Below are positions 35,283-42,782 of a DNA stretch of 64,000 bases, piece after piece. The translations under genes were made by a program, and so were the position numbers. Below the pieces are notes generated by a model. That model was not told where the DNA came from and did not search any database. It saw nothing but the letters and a program-made list of their open reading frames with translations. How positions within the stretch are numbered: position 1 is the stretch's first letter; each line of letters begins with the position of its first letter. Source of the stretch: Streptomyces sp. A2-16 (GTDB lineage: Bacteria > Actinomycetota > Actinomycetes > Streptomycetales > Streptomycetaceae); the NCBI RefSeq assembly GCF_018128905.1, contig NZ_CP063808.1, positions 5,890,001-5,954,000 of the forward strand, in the 5' to 3' direction.

Positions 35283-36311
35283 ATGACGACTGTGGCCGGT
35301 TCCGACGAGGACGGCGACAGACGAAACGTTTCCGACGGGGTGGGCGTGCTGGTGCTCGGCGCCTGTGCCGCCTGGTCGCTGATCACCGCGGCCGCGCACG
35401 ACGGCCGTCCGGAGGGCGTGCTGCTCGCCCTGCTGGCCGTCGCCGCGGGGTATGCCGCCGGCCGGATCTCGGGGGCCCTGCTGCCGGTCGCCGCCCCCTG
35501 CGCCGCCGCACTGACCGGACTGGGTCTGACGGTGGCACTCCCCCACCTCGCGCCCGGACCCGAGATCGTCGCTCCCCTCGGTCACGCGGGCGCCACCGCC
35601 GCCCTGCTGACCCTCGCCACCGGTGCCGCGTGCTGCGCCGCCTGGGCCACCGGATCGCCCGCTCTGCGAGTCCTCCTGGGGCTGCTCGCCGTCGGCATCG
35701 CGGTGGCCTCGGCCGCCCTGGGCTCGGTCTCCGGTCTGTTCACCTGCACCGCGGTGCTGCTGAGCTCGCTCGCGGCGGGGCGGATGCGTCACCGCGGTCC
35801 GGGTATCGCCGCTCTCGCCCTCACCGCGGCCGCGGTGACCGGCCTGATCTGGGCGATGGCCGGGAAGGCGGTGCCGGGCGGGCTCACCGAGTCACTGCGC
35901 GGCCGGCTCACCCCGCATCGCATCGAGCTGTGGCACGAGGCCCTGCACCTGGCCCGCGAGGACACCGCGCTCGGTGTGGGACCGGGCCGCTTCGGGGAGC
36001 TCAGCACGACGGCGGCCCGGTCGCTGCTGCCCGACGGCAAGCCGCACTCGGCTCCGCTGCAGATGGCGGCCGAGCAGGGGGTGATCGGGGCGCTGCTGCT
36101 GGCGGCGGCCTTCTGCTGGCTGCTGTACGCGCTGTGGCGCTCTCCCCGCAGCACACCGGTCGTCCTCAGCGCGGGCGCGGCCCTGACGGCGCTGGCGGCG
36201 ATTGCCGCGGTCGGCAACGCCCTCAGCTTCACGACGGTGTCGGTGGGCGCAGGCCTCCTGGCAGGACTGGCGACGGCTCACCCGCTCAGCGACGAACCCG
36301 CCCCGAAGTGA
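35283..36311 (+). CDS. O-antigen-ligase-like membrane protein
   Basis: 342 residues, about 9-10 membrane helices. The motif RIELWHEALHLAREDTALGVGPGRFGEL (about 218-245), followed by a helix pair after PHSAPLQMAAEQGVIGALLL, resembles the Wzy_C/WaaL region in which an external loop carries the catalytic His and Arg of glycan ligases and polymerases. Length is on the short side for WaaL. The ATG at 35283 lacks a strong ribosome site, and upstream in-frame starts exist, so the N-terminus is uncertain. It is divergent from lnt. A role in an exported glycan is inferred from the family only. Confidence 0.75.
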   Translation: MTTVAGSDEDGDRRNVSDGVGVLVLGACAAWSLITAAAHDGRPEGVLLALLAVAAGYAAGRISGALLPVAAPCAAALTGLGLTVALPHLAPGPEIVAPLGHAGATAALLTLATGAACCAAWATGSPALRVLLGLLAVGIAVASAALGSVSGLFTCTAVLLSSLAAGRMRHRGPGIAALALTAAAVTGLIWAMAGKAVPGGLTESLRGRLTPHRIELWHEALHLAREDTALGVGPGRFGELSTTAARSLLPDGKPHSAPLQMAAEQGVIGALLLAAAFCWLLYALWRSPRSTPVVLSAGAALTALAAIAAVGNALSFTTVSVGAGLLAGLATAHPLSDEPAPK

Positions 36312-36326
36312 CCGGCCGTCCCGGTC

Positions 36327-36875
36327 TCAGCGTCGTGGCTCCTCGGCCCCCGGCCGCAGCCGGTCGCGGATGATGCGTACGGCGGCCTCCGCGTCGTCCA
36401 CGGTGACCGTGAACGTGTGGCCGTCCCACAGTCGAAGGACCAGGCCCTCACCACGGCGTACGACGACGGCCGTGCCCTTCTCGGGGCGCCAGCGGTAGCC
36501 CCAGCCGCCCCATTGGCGCGGAGTGACGTGCGCGATGAACTCGGCGCCGGCGACATGGGCCAGCGGGATGCGGCGGCGCGGCACGCCGATGTGGCCGCAG
36601 CGCACCTCCAGGGACTCCATGTCGACCCTGAGGGCGACATGGACGAAGCCGAGCGTGAGGAAGAGGACCAGCAGTCCGGCGGCGATGCAGCCCACCACGG
36701 ACATGACGAGCGGGGCGATGCCGGAGGACCACGCCGAGTCGACGGCGAGCTCGATGCCGAGCGCCACGATCGCGGCGCCGCCGAGCGCCAGCAGCCACTG
36801 GATCCGGTTGGAGGCGCGGCCGGTCCAGACATCGGTGTGCTGCGAGGTGTGCTCGCCGTGGGGGTGGTCCCTCAT
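36327..36875 (-). CDS. Two-helix membrane protein with a PH-like C-terminal domain
   Basis: 182 residues. Two membrane helices (about 26-47 and 53-82: IQWLLALGGAAIVALGIELA and APLVMSVVGCIAAGLLVLFL) are followed by a beta-rich cytoplasmic part with MESLEVRCGHIGVPRRRIPL and GYRWRPEKGTAVVVRRGEGL. This is the pattern of bacterial PH/DUF membrane proteins found throughout actinomycetes. No function is known. The ATG at 36875 is used. It converges with the O-antigen-ligase-like gene, 15 bases apart. Confidence 0.8.
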   Translation of the reverse strand: MRDHPHGEHTSQHTDVWTGRASNRIQWLLALGGAAIVALGIELAVDSAWSSGIAPLVMSVVGCIAAGLLVLFLTLGFVHVALRVDMESLEVRCGHIGVPRRRIPLAHVAGAEFIAHVTPRQWGGWGYRWRPEKGTAVVVRRGEGLVLRLWDGHTFTVTVDDAEAAVRIIRDRLRPGAEEPRR

Positions 36876-36963
36876 AGCTATGAGGTTACTCAGGTTTCGG
36901 CGCGCGGGTAGTTCGTCGCGGAGAGTGACTTCCGCGGGTGGGCTTTCCGGCCGTTCGCGACGA

Positions 36964-37752
36964 TCAGCGGGCGGGAGTGGCCGTCCGCAGGAGCCGGCCC
37001 TCCGCGTAGGCCAGGGCGGGCGCGGGCAGGGCGACGCCCTCGCGTCCGCTCAGCAGCACCGTGAGGGTGCCGGTGGCCGTGGTCCCGGGCGCGGGCTGCT
37101 CGCCGAGGCGGCGCAGCGCCTGCGCGGCGACCGCGCCGGCCGAGCCGTGCAGGACGAGCGGGGGACGGCCGGGGCGCTGCACGGCGGCGCGGATGCGCTC
37201 GGCGACCAGTTCGTAGTGGGTGCAGCCCAGGACGACGGTCGTCACCTCGTCGGGGGTCAGGGCGGCGGCCGCGGCGACGGCGGCGTCGATGGCGGCCTCG
37301 TCGGCGTGCTCCACCGCCTCGGCGAGGCCGTGGCAGGGCACCTCGGTCGCCGGCACCCCGTCGGCGAACTCCTCGATGAGCCCGCGCTGGTAGGGGCTGC
37401 CGGTGGTGGCGGGGGTCGCCCAGATGGCGAAGGGGCCGCCGCCCGCCGCGGCGGGCTTGATCGCGGGCACGGTGCCGATGACCGGCAGGTCCGGCTCGAG
37501 CCGGGCGCGCAGGGCGGTCAGGGCGTGCACGGTGGCGGTGTTGCAGCCGATGATCAGAGCGTCGGGACCGTGCGCGGCGGCGGCCTCGGCGAGGCCCAGA
37601 GCGCGCCCGACGATGTCGTCCGGCGTCCGGGGACCCCAGGGCATGCCGTCGGGGTCGAGGGAGAGCACGAGATCGGCGTCGGGGCGCAGTCGCCGTACCG
37701 CGGCGGTGGCCGCCAGCAGACCGATTCCGGAGTCCAAGAGCGCGATCTTCAC
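36964..37752 (-). CDS. Aspartate/glutamate racemase family protein
   Basis: 262 residues. The two catalytic cysteine regions are both present: ALIIGCNTATVHAL (first Cys, about 75) and TVVLGCTHYELVAERI (second Cys, about 181), with LLDSGIGLLAATAAV at the N-terminus in place of the usual DSGVGGL. The fold is that of glutamate racemase (MurI), but the opening motif is less conserved and the protein is divergent, so it may be a paralogue rather than the essential MurI. The start is GTG at 37752. It is divergent from the HpnB-like gene by 57 bases. Confidence 0.82.
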   Translation of the reverse strand: MKIALLDSGIGLLAATAAVRRLRPDADLVLSLDPDGMPWGPRTPDDIVGRALGLAEAAAAHGPDALIIGCNTATVHALTALRARLEPDLPVIGTVPAIKPAAAGGGPFAIWATPATTGSPYQRGLIEEFADGVPATEVPCHGLAEAVEHADEAAIDAAVAAAAALTPDEVTTVVLGCTHYELVAERIRAAVQRPGRPPLVLHGSAGAVAAQALRRLGEQPAPGTTATGTLTVLLSGREGVALPAPALAYAEGRLLRTATPAR

Positions 37753-37809
37753 CCGGCCACGATAGACGATGAGCCCTTGGGCGCCCCTTCCGTGGGGCAG
37801 ACTGCGCGC

Positions 37810-38988
37810 GTGAGCGCCATCGCGTGGACCGCCGCCGTATCCCTCGCCGCCTGGCTGTGGCTGCTGCTCTGCCAGGGCTTCTTCTGGCGCACGGACGTGA
37901 GACTCCCGCCGGAGCGGGATCCGCTGGCCTGGCCGGTGGTGGCTGTGGTGGTGCCGGCTCGCGACGAGGCCGAGGTGCTGCCCGCGAGCCTTCCCTCTCT
38001 GCTGACCCAGGACTACCCGGGGCGGGCGGAGGTCTTCCTCGTCGACGACGGCAGTACCGACGGCACCGGGAAGCTGGCACGCGACCTGGCGCGCCGGCAC
38101 GACGGACTGCCGCTGACCGTGTCCTCGCCGGGCGAGCCGCCGGCGGGGTGGACGGGGAAGCTGTGGGCGGTCCACCACGGGATCGGCCTGGCACGCGCGC
38201 GTGGCCCCGAGTACCTGCTGCTGACGGATGCCGACATCGCCCACGAGCCGGACAGCCTGCGACGGCTGGTCGCGGCCGCGCACGCCGGGGGCTTCGACGT
38301 GGTCTCGCAGATGGCCCGGCTGCGGGTGGCGAGCCTGTGGGAGCGGCTCGTGGTGCCGGCGTTCGTGTATTTCTTCGCGCAGCTGTACCCGTTCCGCCGG
38401 ATCGGGAGGAAGGGCGCGCGGACGGCGGCCGCGGCGGGCGGCTGTGTCCTGCTGCGCGCCGACACCGCCGAGCGGGCGCGGATCCCGGACGCCATCCGGC
38501 ACGCCGTCATCGACGACGTGGCGCTCGCGCGGGCCGTCAAGGGCGGGGGCGGCCACATCTGGCTGGGCCTGGCCGAGCGGGTGGACAGCGTGCGTCCCTA
38601 TCCCCGGCTGCACGACCTGTGGCGCATGGTGTCGCGCAGCGCCTACGCCCAGCTGCGCCACAACCCCCTGGTGCTGCTGGGAACGGTCGCCGGGCTCGTA
38701 CTGGTCTACCTGGTGCCGCCGATCGCCGTCGCAACGGGACTGGCCACGGGAGGTACGGCGGCTTGGGTGCTCGGTGCCCTCGCGTGGCTGGTCATGACGG
38801 GGACGTACGTCCCGATGCTCCGCTACTACCGGCAGCCCCTGTGGCTCGCTCCCCTGCTGCCGTTCACCGCGTTCCTCTATCTCCTGATGACGGTCGACTC
38901 GGCGGTGCAGCACTACCGGGGGCGCGGCGCGGCCTGGAAGGGCCGCACCTACGCGCGCCCGGACGCCGTCGCCGGCGAGGAGGGGTGA
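37810..38988 (+). CDS. hpnB: HpnB-like family-2 glycosyltransferase
   Basis: 392 residues: an N-terminal helix, a GT2 domain with VAVVVPARDEAEVLPASLPS, VFLVDDGSTDGTGKLARDLA, LLLTDADIAHEPDSLRRLV and GCVLLRADTAERA, then C-terminal membrane helices (VLLGTVAGLVLVYLVPPIAV and after). LWERLVVPAFVYFFAQLYPFRRI is the hallmark of the hopene-associated HpnB group. No squalene-hopene cyclase or other hpn gene is near, so a hopanoid role is not certain. The GTG at 37810 lacks a clear ribosome site. Confidence 0.85.
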   Translation: MSAIAWTAAVSLAAWLWLLLCQGFFWRTDVRLPPERDPLAWPVVAVVVPARDEAEVLPASLPSLLTQDYPGRAEVFLVDDGSTDGTGKLARDLARRHDGLPLTVSSPGEPPAGWTGKLWAVHHGIGLARARGPEYLLLTDADIAHEPDSLRRLVAAAHAGGFDVVSQMARLRVASLWERLVVPAFVYFFAQLYPFRRIGRKGARTAAAAGGCVLLRADTAERARIPDAIRHAVIDDVALARAVKGGGGHIWLGLAERVDSVRPYPRLHDLWRMVSRSAYAQLRHNPLVLLGTVAGLVLVYLVPPIAVATGLATGGTAAWVLGALAWLVMTGTYVPMLRYYRQPLWLAPLLPFTAFLYLLMTVDSAVQHYRGRGAAWKGRTYARPDAVAGEEG

Positions 38989-38992
38989 GGAC

Positions 38993-40249
38993 TCACTTGC
39001 GGCCCGGTGTCCAGTTCATGCCCCAACCGTAGACGTGGTCCACCGTCCGCTGCGGGCTCACGCCGCGCTCGGGCACCAGATAGCGGGCTTCTCTTTGGAC
39101 GACCAGGTCGTCGCCGGTGTTGGTGATCAGCGCGAGCGCGCACACCGTCGAGGGCACGGTGCACTCGTCGAGGGAGAAGTCGATCGGGGCGCCGTGCTGC
39201 GGCTGGAGGGTGACCGTGGCGTGCAGGTCCGCGAAGGAACGCGCGCCCTCGTAGATGGTCACGAAGACGAGGATGCGCCGGAAGTCCCGCTTGTGGTCGA
39301 GGTTCACGGTGAGGTTCTCGCCGCTCGCGACGGCACCGGTGCGGTCGTCGCCGTCGAGGTGGATGTACGGCGGCTGGTGCAGGGCTCCATAGGCGTTGCC
39401 CAGCGCCTGTACGACCCCCTTGCGGCCGTCGGCGAGTTCGTACAGGGCGCACAGGTCGAGGTCGAGGTCGGCGTGCATGGCCATCGCCCGGCCGCGTTTG
39501 CCGCTCCAGCCCGAGAACTGTTTGCGTACCTGCCAGTTGAGGTTCACGCGCATCGAGCCCGAGGTGCCGCCCTGTTTGGCGAGGGAGACGGACGGGGCCG
39601 ACTTGGTGAGCGTGACTTTGGTGAGGCGGACCGGTTGCGCGGCGGGTGCGGGCAGTGGGGCGGTGACCGGCGGGGGCATGGTCACCGGAGCCGCCACCGG
39701 CGGTGCGGCGGGCGCGGCCTGCTGGGGCTCGTCCACGGTGATGCCGAAGTCGGTTGCCAGACCTTCCAGTCCGCTGTCGTAGCCCTGACCGACGGCACGG
39801 AACTTCCAGGCGCCCTGACGGCGGTAGAACTCGCCGAGCACGAAAGCGGTTTCCACGCTCGCGCCCGTGCTGTCGAACCGCGCCACGACCGTGCCCTGGG
39901 CGGCATCCCTGACCTCGATGTACAGGTCCGGGACACGGGCGAAGGTCCCGCCGTCCGCGGAGGCGGCCAGTACGACGGTCTCCACCGACGGCTCCACGCG
40001 CGCGAGGTCGACGAGCAGGGTGTCGGTCACGCGGCCGCCCTCGGTTCGTTTGCCCTCGTGACGGACGGCTCCGGAGGAGTGCTGAGGCTGGTTGTAGAAG
40101 ACGAAGTCGGCGTCGGAACGCACCTTTCCGCCGACCAGCAGCAGCGCCGAGGCATCCACGTCGGGAACCCCCGGCCCGGAACGCCGGCCCAATTCGACCC
40201 GCAGTGCCGTCGTGGGCACCGGAGCGTTCGATCCTTTCGGCATTGACAT
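38993..40249 (-). CDS. TerD-family protein with two TerD domains
   Basis: 418 residues. Domain 1 (about 5-170) has VDASALLLVGGKVRSDADFVFYNQ, the calcium-binding segment, and FVLGEFYRRQGAWKFRAVGQGY. A Pro/Ala linker (about 178-205) leads to domain 2 (about 230-415) with MAMHADLDLDLCALYELADGRKG, IHLDGDDRTGA and IYEGARSFADLHATV. Repeat TerD proteins bind calcium and take part in stress and differentiation in streptomycetes. Start: two in-frame ATGs (40249, 40243); the first is taken, with GGGGGCGG upstream. Confidence 0.9.
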   Translation of the reverse strand: MSMPKGSNAPVPTTALRVELGRRSGPGVPDVDASALLLVGGKVRSDADFVFYNQPQHSSGAVRHEGKRTEGGRVTDTLLVDLARVEPSVETVVLAASADGGTFARVPDLYIEVRDAAQGTVVARFDSTGASVETAFVLGEFYRRQGAWKFRAVGQGYDSGLEGLATDFGITVDEPQQAAPAAPPVAAPVTMPPPVTAPLPAPAAQPVRLTKVTLTKSAPSVSLAKQGGTSGSMRVNLNWQVRKQFSGWSGKRGRAMAMHADLDLDLCALYELADGRKGVVQALGNAYGALHQPPYIHLDGDDRTGAVASGENLTVNLDHKRDFRRILVFVTIYEGARSFADLHATVTLQPQHGAPIDFSLDECTVPSTVCALALITNTGDDLVVQREARYLVPERGVSPQRTVDHVYGWGMNWTPGRK

Positions 40250-40540
40250 GTCCGCCCCCATCAGATGTCGGCAGGCCAGGACGCGCCCCGGCGGCCCTCG
40301 GAGTTCTACCCGCTCAACCTATTCCCCCGGGACAGCGAACTCCCATCCCGCGCACAGGAAGATCGCCGGTCAACCCTCGGTAACCCGCTCGGAACTCGGC
40401 CTTTACACGGCTGGGACCTTGATTGGCGTCCTTTTTTGCCGAGTTCGCTCGCATTGGGGGTCCCGCGTCACTGCCGACACGGAAAACAACCCTCTTATCG
40501 GTCTCCCCAACCAGCACATCGTGGGCTTAACTTATGTGCC

Positions 40541-40975
40541 ATGACCTCCCCCCGCTCCACTTATGGCGGCGGCTACTACTCCGCCTCCTTCCCGGACACT
40601 CCGATCTACGACTCACTCGTGGCCGAGCGGGGCACCCCGCAGATCGCCCCGATCCGGGTCCCGGCCGCGTACGACATCCCGGCGAGCAACCTGCCGGCGC
40701 TGCCGTCCGCACTCCCCGCCCTTCCCGCGGGTCCCTCCCAGTCCTACGGCTACCCGCAGGCGCAGCAGCCCTCGCCGCTGCAGCAGGCGCCCGGGGCGTA
40801 CATCCCGCAGCAGGCAGCCGCGCCCCGCGGTTACCCCGGGCCGCAGCAGCAGCCGCGTCCGGCTGGTCCCGGCATGGGCACGGGCTACGAGGCCATGCGG
40901 CCCGCGGCGCCCCGGCCCGCTCAGGCGGCTCCCTACCAGGACCCGTACAACAACCAGCAGTACCGCGGGTACTGA
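40541..40975 (+). CDS. Pro/Gln/Tyr-rich small protein (DUF6643-like)
   Basis: 144 residues. A conserved N-terminus (SPRSTYGGGYYSASFPDTPI then YDSLVAERGTPQIAPIRVP) is followed by a low-complexity tail rich in Pro, Gln, Ala and Tyr ending QQYRGY. No membrane segment or fold is visible, so it is probably disordered. Proteins with this start are widespread in streptomycetes under a DUF name; the role is unknown. The ATG at 40541 is divergent from the TerD gene across 291 bases of AT-richer sequence. Confidence 0.8.
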   Translation: MTSPRSTYGGGYYSASFPDTPIYDSLVAERGTPQIAPIRVPAAYDIPASNLPALPSALPALPAGPSQSYGYPQAQQPSPLQQAPGAYIPQQAAAPRGYPGPQQQPRPAGPGMGTGYEAMRPAAPRPAQAAPYQDPYNNQQYRGY

Positions 40976-41017
40976 TTCCCCTCCCGGGCTGTCACTGCCG
41001 CCTGGCACGATGGCCCC

Positions 41018-41845
41018 ATGGGGAATGCTCAGCTGTCGTCGATTCACATCCATCCGGTCAAGGCGTTCCGGGCTCTGGAACTCCAAGAGGCCGACGTGGA
41101 GCCCTGGGGGCTGACCGGAGACCGGCGCTGGGCGCTGGTCGACGACGGGGGAAGGGTCGTCACCCAGCGACAGCAGCCGCGCCTCGCGCAGGCCGCCGCC
41201 GAGCTGATGCCCGGCGGCGGTGTCGTGCTGTCCGCGCCCGGCATGGATCCGCTGCCCGTGCCCGTCCCCGAACCGGCCGGGACCGTCACGCTGGATCTCT
41301 TCGGGGACAAGGTCGAAGGGGTGCCCGCCGCCGACGCGGCCGCGCACGCGTGGTGCAGCGAGTACCTCGGAGCCGGGACCCGGCTCGTCCACATGGACGA
41401 CCCCGCCACCCGCCGCCCCGTCGAGCCCGAGTACGCGCTCCCGGGCGAGACCGTCACCTTCGCCGACGGATATCCGCTGCTGCTCGTCTCCGAGGCGTCC
41501 CTCGACGCCCTCAACTCCCTCATCTCCGAAGGCCGGCACGCGGCCGAGGGCCCCCTGCCCATGAACCGTTTCCGGCCGAACGTGGTCGTGCGCGCCACCG
41601 AGGCCTGGGCCGAGGACGACTGGTCGCTGATCGCGATCGGGGACGTCACCTTCCGGGTGGCCAAGATGTGCGGGCGGTGCGTGGTCACCACCACCGACCA
41701 GGCGGCCGCCGTCCGTGGCAAGGAGCCGCTGCACACCCTGGGCCGGCACCGGCGCTTCGGCGGCAAGCTCGTGTTCGGACAGAATCTGGTGCCCCGGTCC
41801 CGCGGCACGATCCGTGTGGGTGACCCCGTCAGGATTCTCGAGTAG
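41018..41845 (+). CDS. MOSC-domain protein (mARC/YcbX type)
   Basis: 275 residues: an N-terminal MOSC_N beta-barrel (about 1-120; SSIHIHPVKAFRAL, GLTGDRRWALVDDGGRVVTQR) and a MOSC domain (about 150-270) with FRPNVVVRA and MCGRCVVTTTDQAAAV, where the second Cys fits the molybdenum ligand position. These enzymes use molybdenum cofactor to reduce N-hydroxylated compounds with an electron donor; a ferredoxin domain (present in YcbX) is missing, as in mARC. The ATG at 41018 is used. A perfect palindrome terminator follows. Confidence 0.9.
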   Translation: MGNAQLSSIHIHPVKAFRALELQEADVEPWGLTGDRRWALVDDGGRVVTQRQQPRLAQAAAELMPGGGVVLSAPGMDPLPVPVPEPAGTVTLDLFGDKVEGVPAADAAAHAWCSEYLGAGTRLVHMDDPATRRPVEPEYALPGETVTFADGYPLLLVSEASLDALNSLISEGRHAAEGPLPMNRFRPNVVVRATEAWAEDDWSLIAIGDVTFRVAKMCGRCVVTTTDQAAAVRGKEPLHTLGRHRRFGGKLVFGQNLVPRSRGTIRVGDPVRILE

Positions 41846-41901
41846 GCGGCCAGGGGCGGCGCGGGGGCGACGGCGGACAAGGTTCCGTCAAAGATCCATC
41901 C

Positions 41902-41921
41902 GGTTCCCGCCGGCGGGAACC
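41902..41921. terminator. Perfect 20-base palindrome after the MOSC gene
   Basis: GGTTCCCGCC is followed by its exact reverse complement, 57 bases after the MOSC stop. It fits a terminator; no T-run follows. Confidence 0.65.
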
Positions 41922-42056
41922 CGGCCCGGGGGCCCGCGCGTTGGGGCCTTCATGAGGAGTTCATGAGAGGCCCCGGCCGCAGGTGATTTCGCTCTCTCTT
42001 CGGCCGGCCTTGCGGGTGAACGACTCCGCGGGGGGTTATCACGGAGCGGGAAGGGG

Positions 42057-42671
42057 GTGCGGACGGTGCGAGCGATCAGCGGACTGTGGCGTTGGCGGCG
42101 CAACCCGCTGCGCCGGGGAACCGACCTGGCCGAGGCCTGGGTGGGGCTGCTGGCCCTGCTTCTGATCCTGGTCGTCGGTCCGGTGCTCGGCGTGTTCACG
42201 GGGCACGCGGCCCAGGACGCGCTGCAGCGGGCGGTCCGCGAACAGCACGACGCCCGGCGGCTGGTGACGGCGACCGTGATCCGCAAGCTGGACCGCTCGC
42301 CGCTGGACGCCGACCCCGAGGCCGCCTCGGGGCGGGAAGTGCGCAGCAGAGTGGTGGCCGACTGGACCGCACCGGACGGCACCACCCACCACGGCACGGT
42401 CATGGCCGGTCTCCAGAGCCCGCACCGCGGCGACCACTTCAGTCTGTGGACGGATCTCCACGGACGCATAGCGGCCCGGCCGCTCGACTCCGCCACCGCC
42501 ACCACCCATGCCGTCCTCGCGGGCACAGGTGCGGCCCTGCTGACCGCGGGCCTGATCGAGGCCGGCAGACGGCTCGCCGTGTGGCGCATGGTCCGTCTCC
42601 GGTACGCCCGTTGGGACCAGGCCTGGGACCGCGCGGGCCCGGACTGGGGCCGGACCGGCACCGGCAGCTGA
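42057..42671 (+). CDS. Rv1733c-family integral membrane protein (second copy)
   Basis: 204 residues with the family start LWRWRRNPLRRGTDLAEAWVG, a membrane helix (about 28-48), an external middle part (VVADWTAPDGTTHHGTVMAG, GDHFSLWTDLHGRIAARPL) and a second helix near 148-170. It matches the hypoxia-island copy at 12851-13417 in plan and motifs. No GGGnCnnnnGnCCC box was found upstream, so it may be controlled differently. Start: GTG at 42057 with GGAGCGGGAAGG upstream; GTG at 42066 is possible. Confidence 0.85.
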   Translation: MRTVRAISGLWRWRRNPLRRGTDLAEAWVGLLALLLILVVGPVLGVFTGHAAQDALQRAVREQHDARRLVTATVIRKLDRSPLDADPEAASGREVRSRVVADWTAPDGTTHHGTVMAGLQSPHRGDHFSLWTDLHGRIAARPLDSATATTHAVLAGTGAALLTAGLIEAGRRLAVWRMVRLRYARWDQAWDRAGPDWGRTGTGS

Positions 42672-42782
42672 CGGCCTTACGGCTCTGGTCAACCCACCAC
42701 CCGCGCGCACGCTACGGTGGACCGGCCGAGGTTCCTCGGCAGCACAAACCCGCGTACTACGAGGTGGGGGCACAGCAACGCC

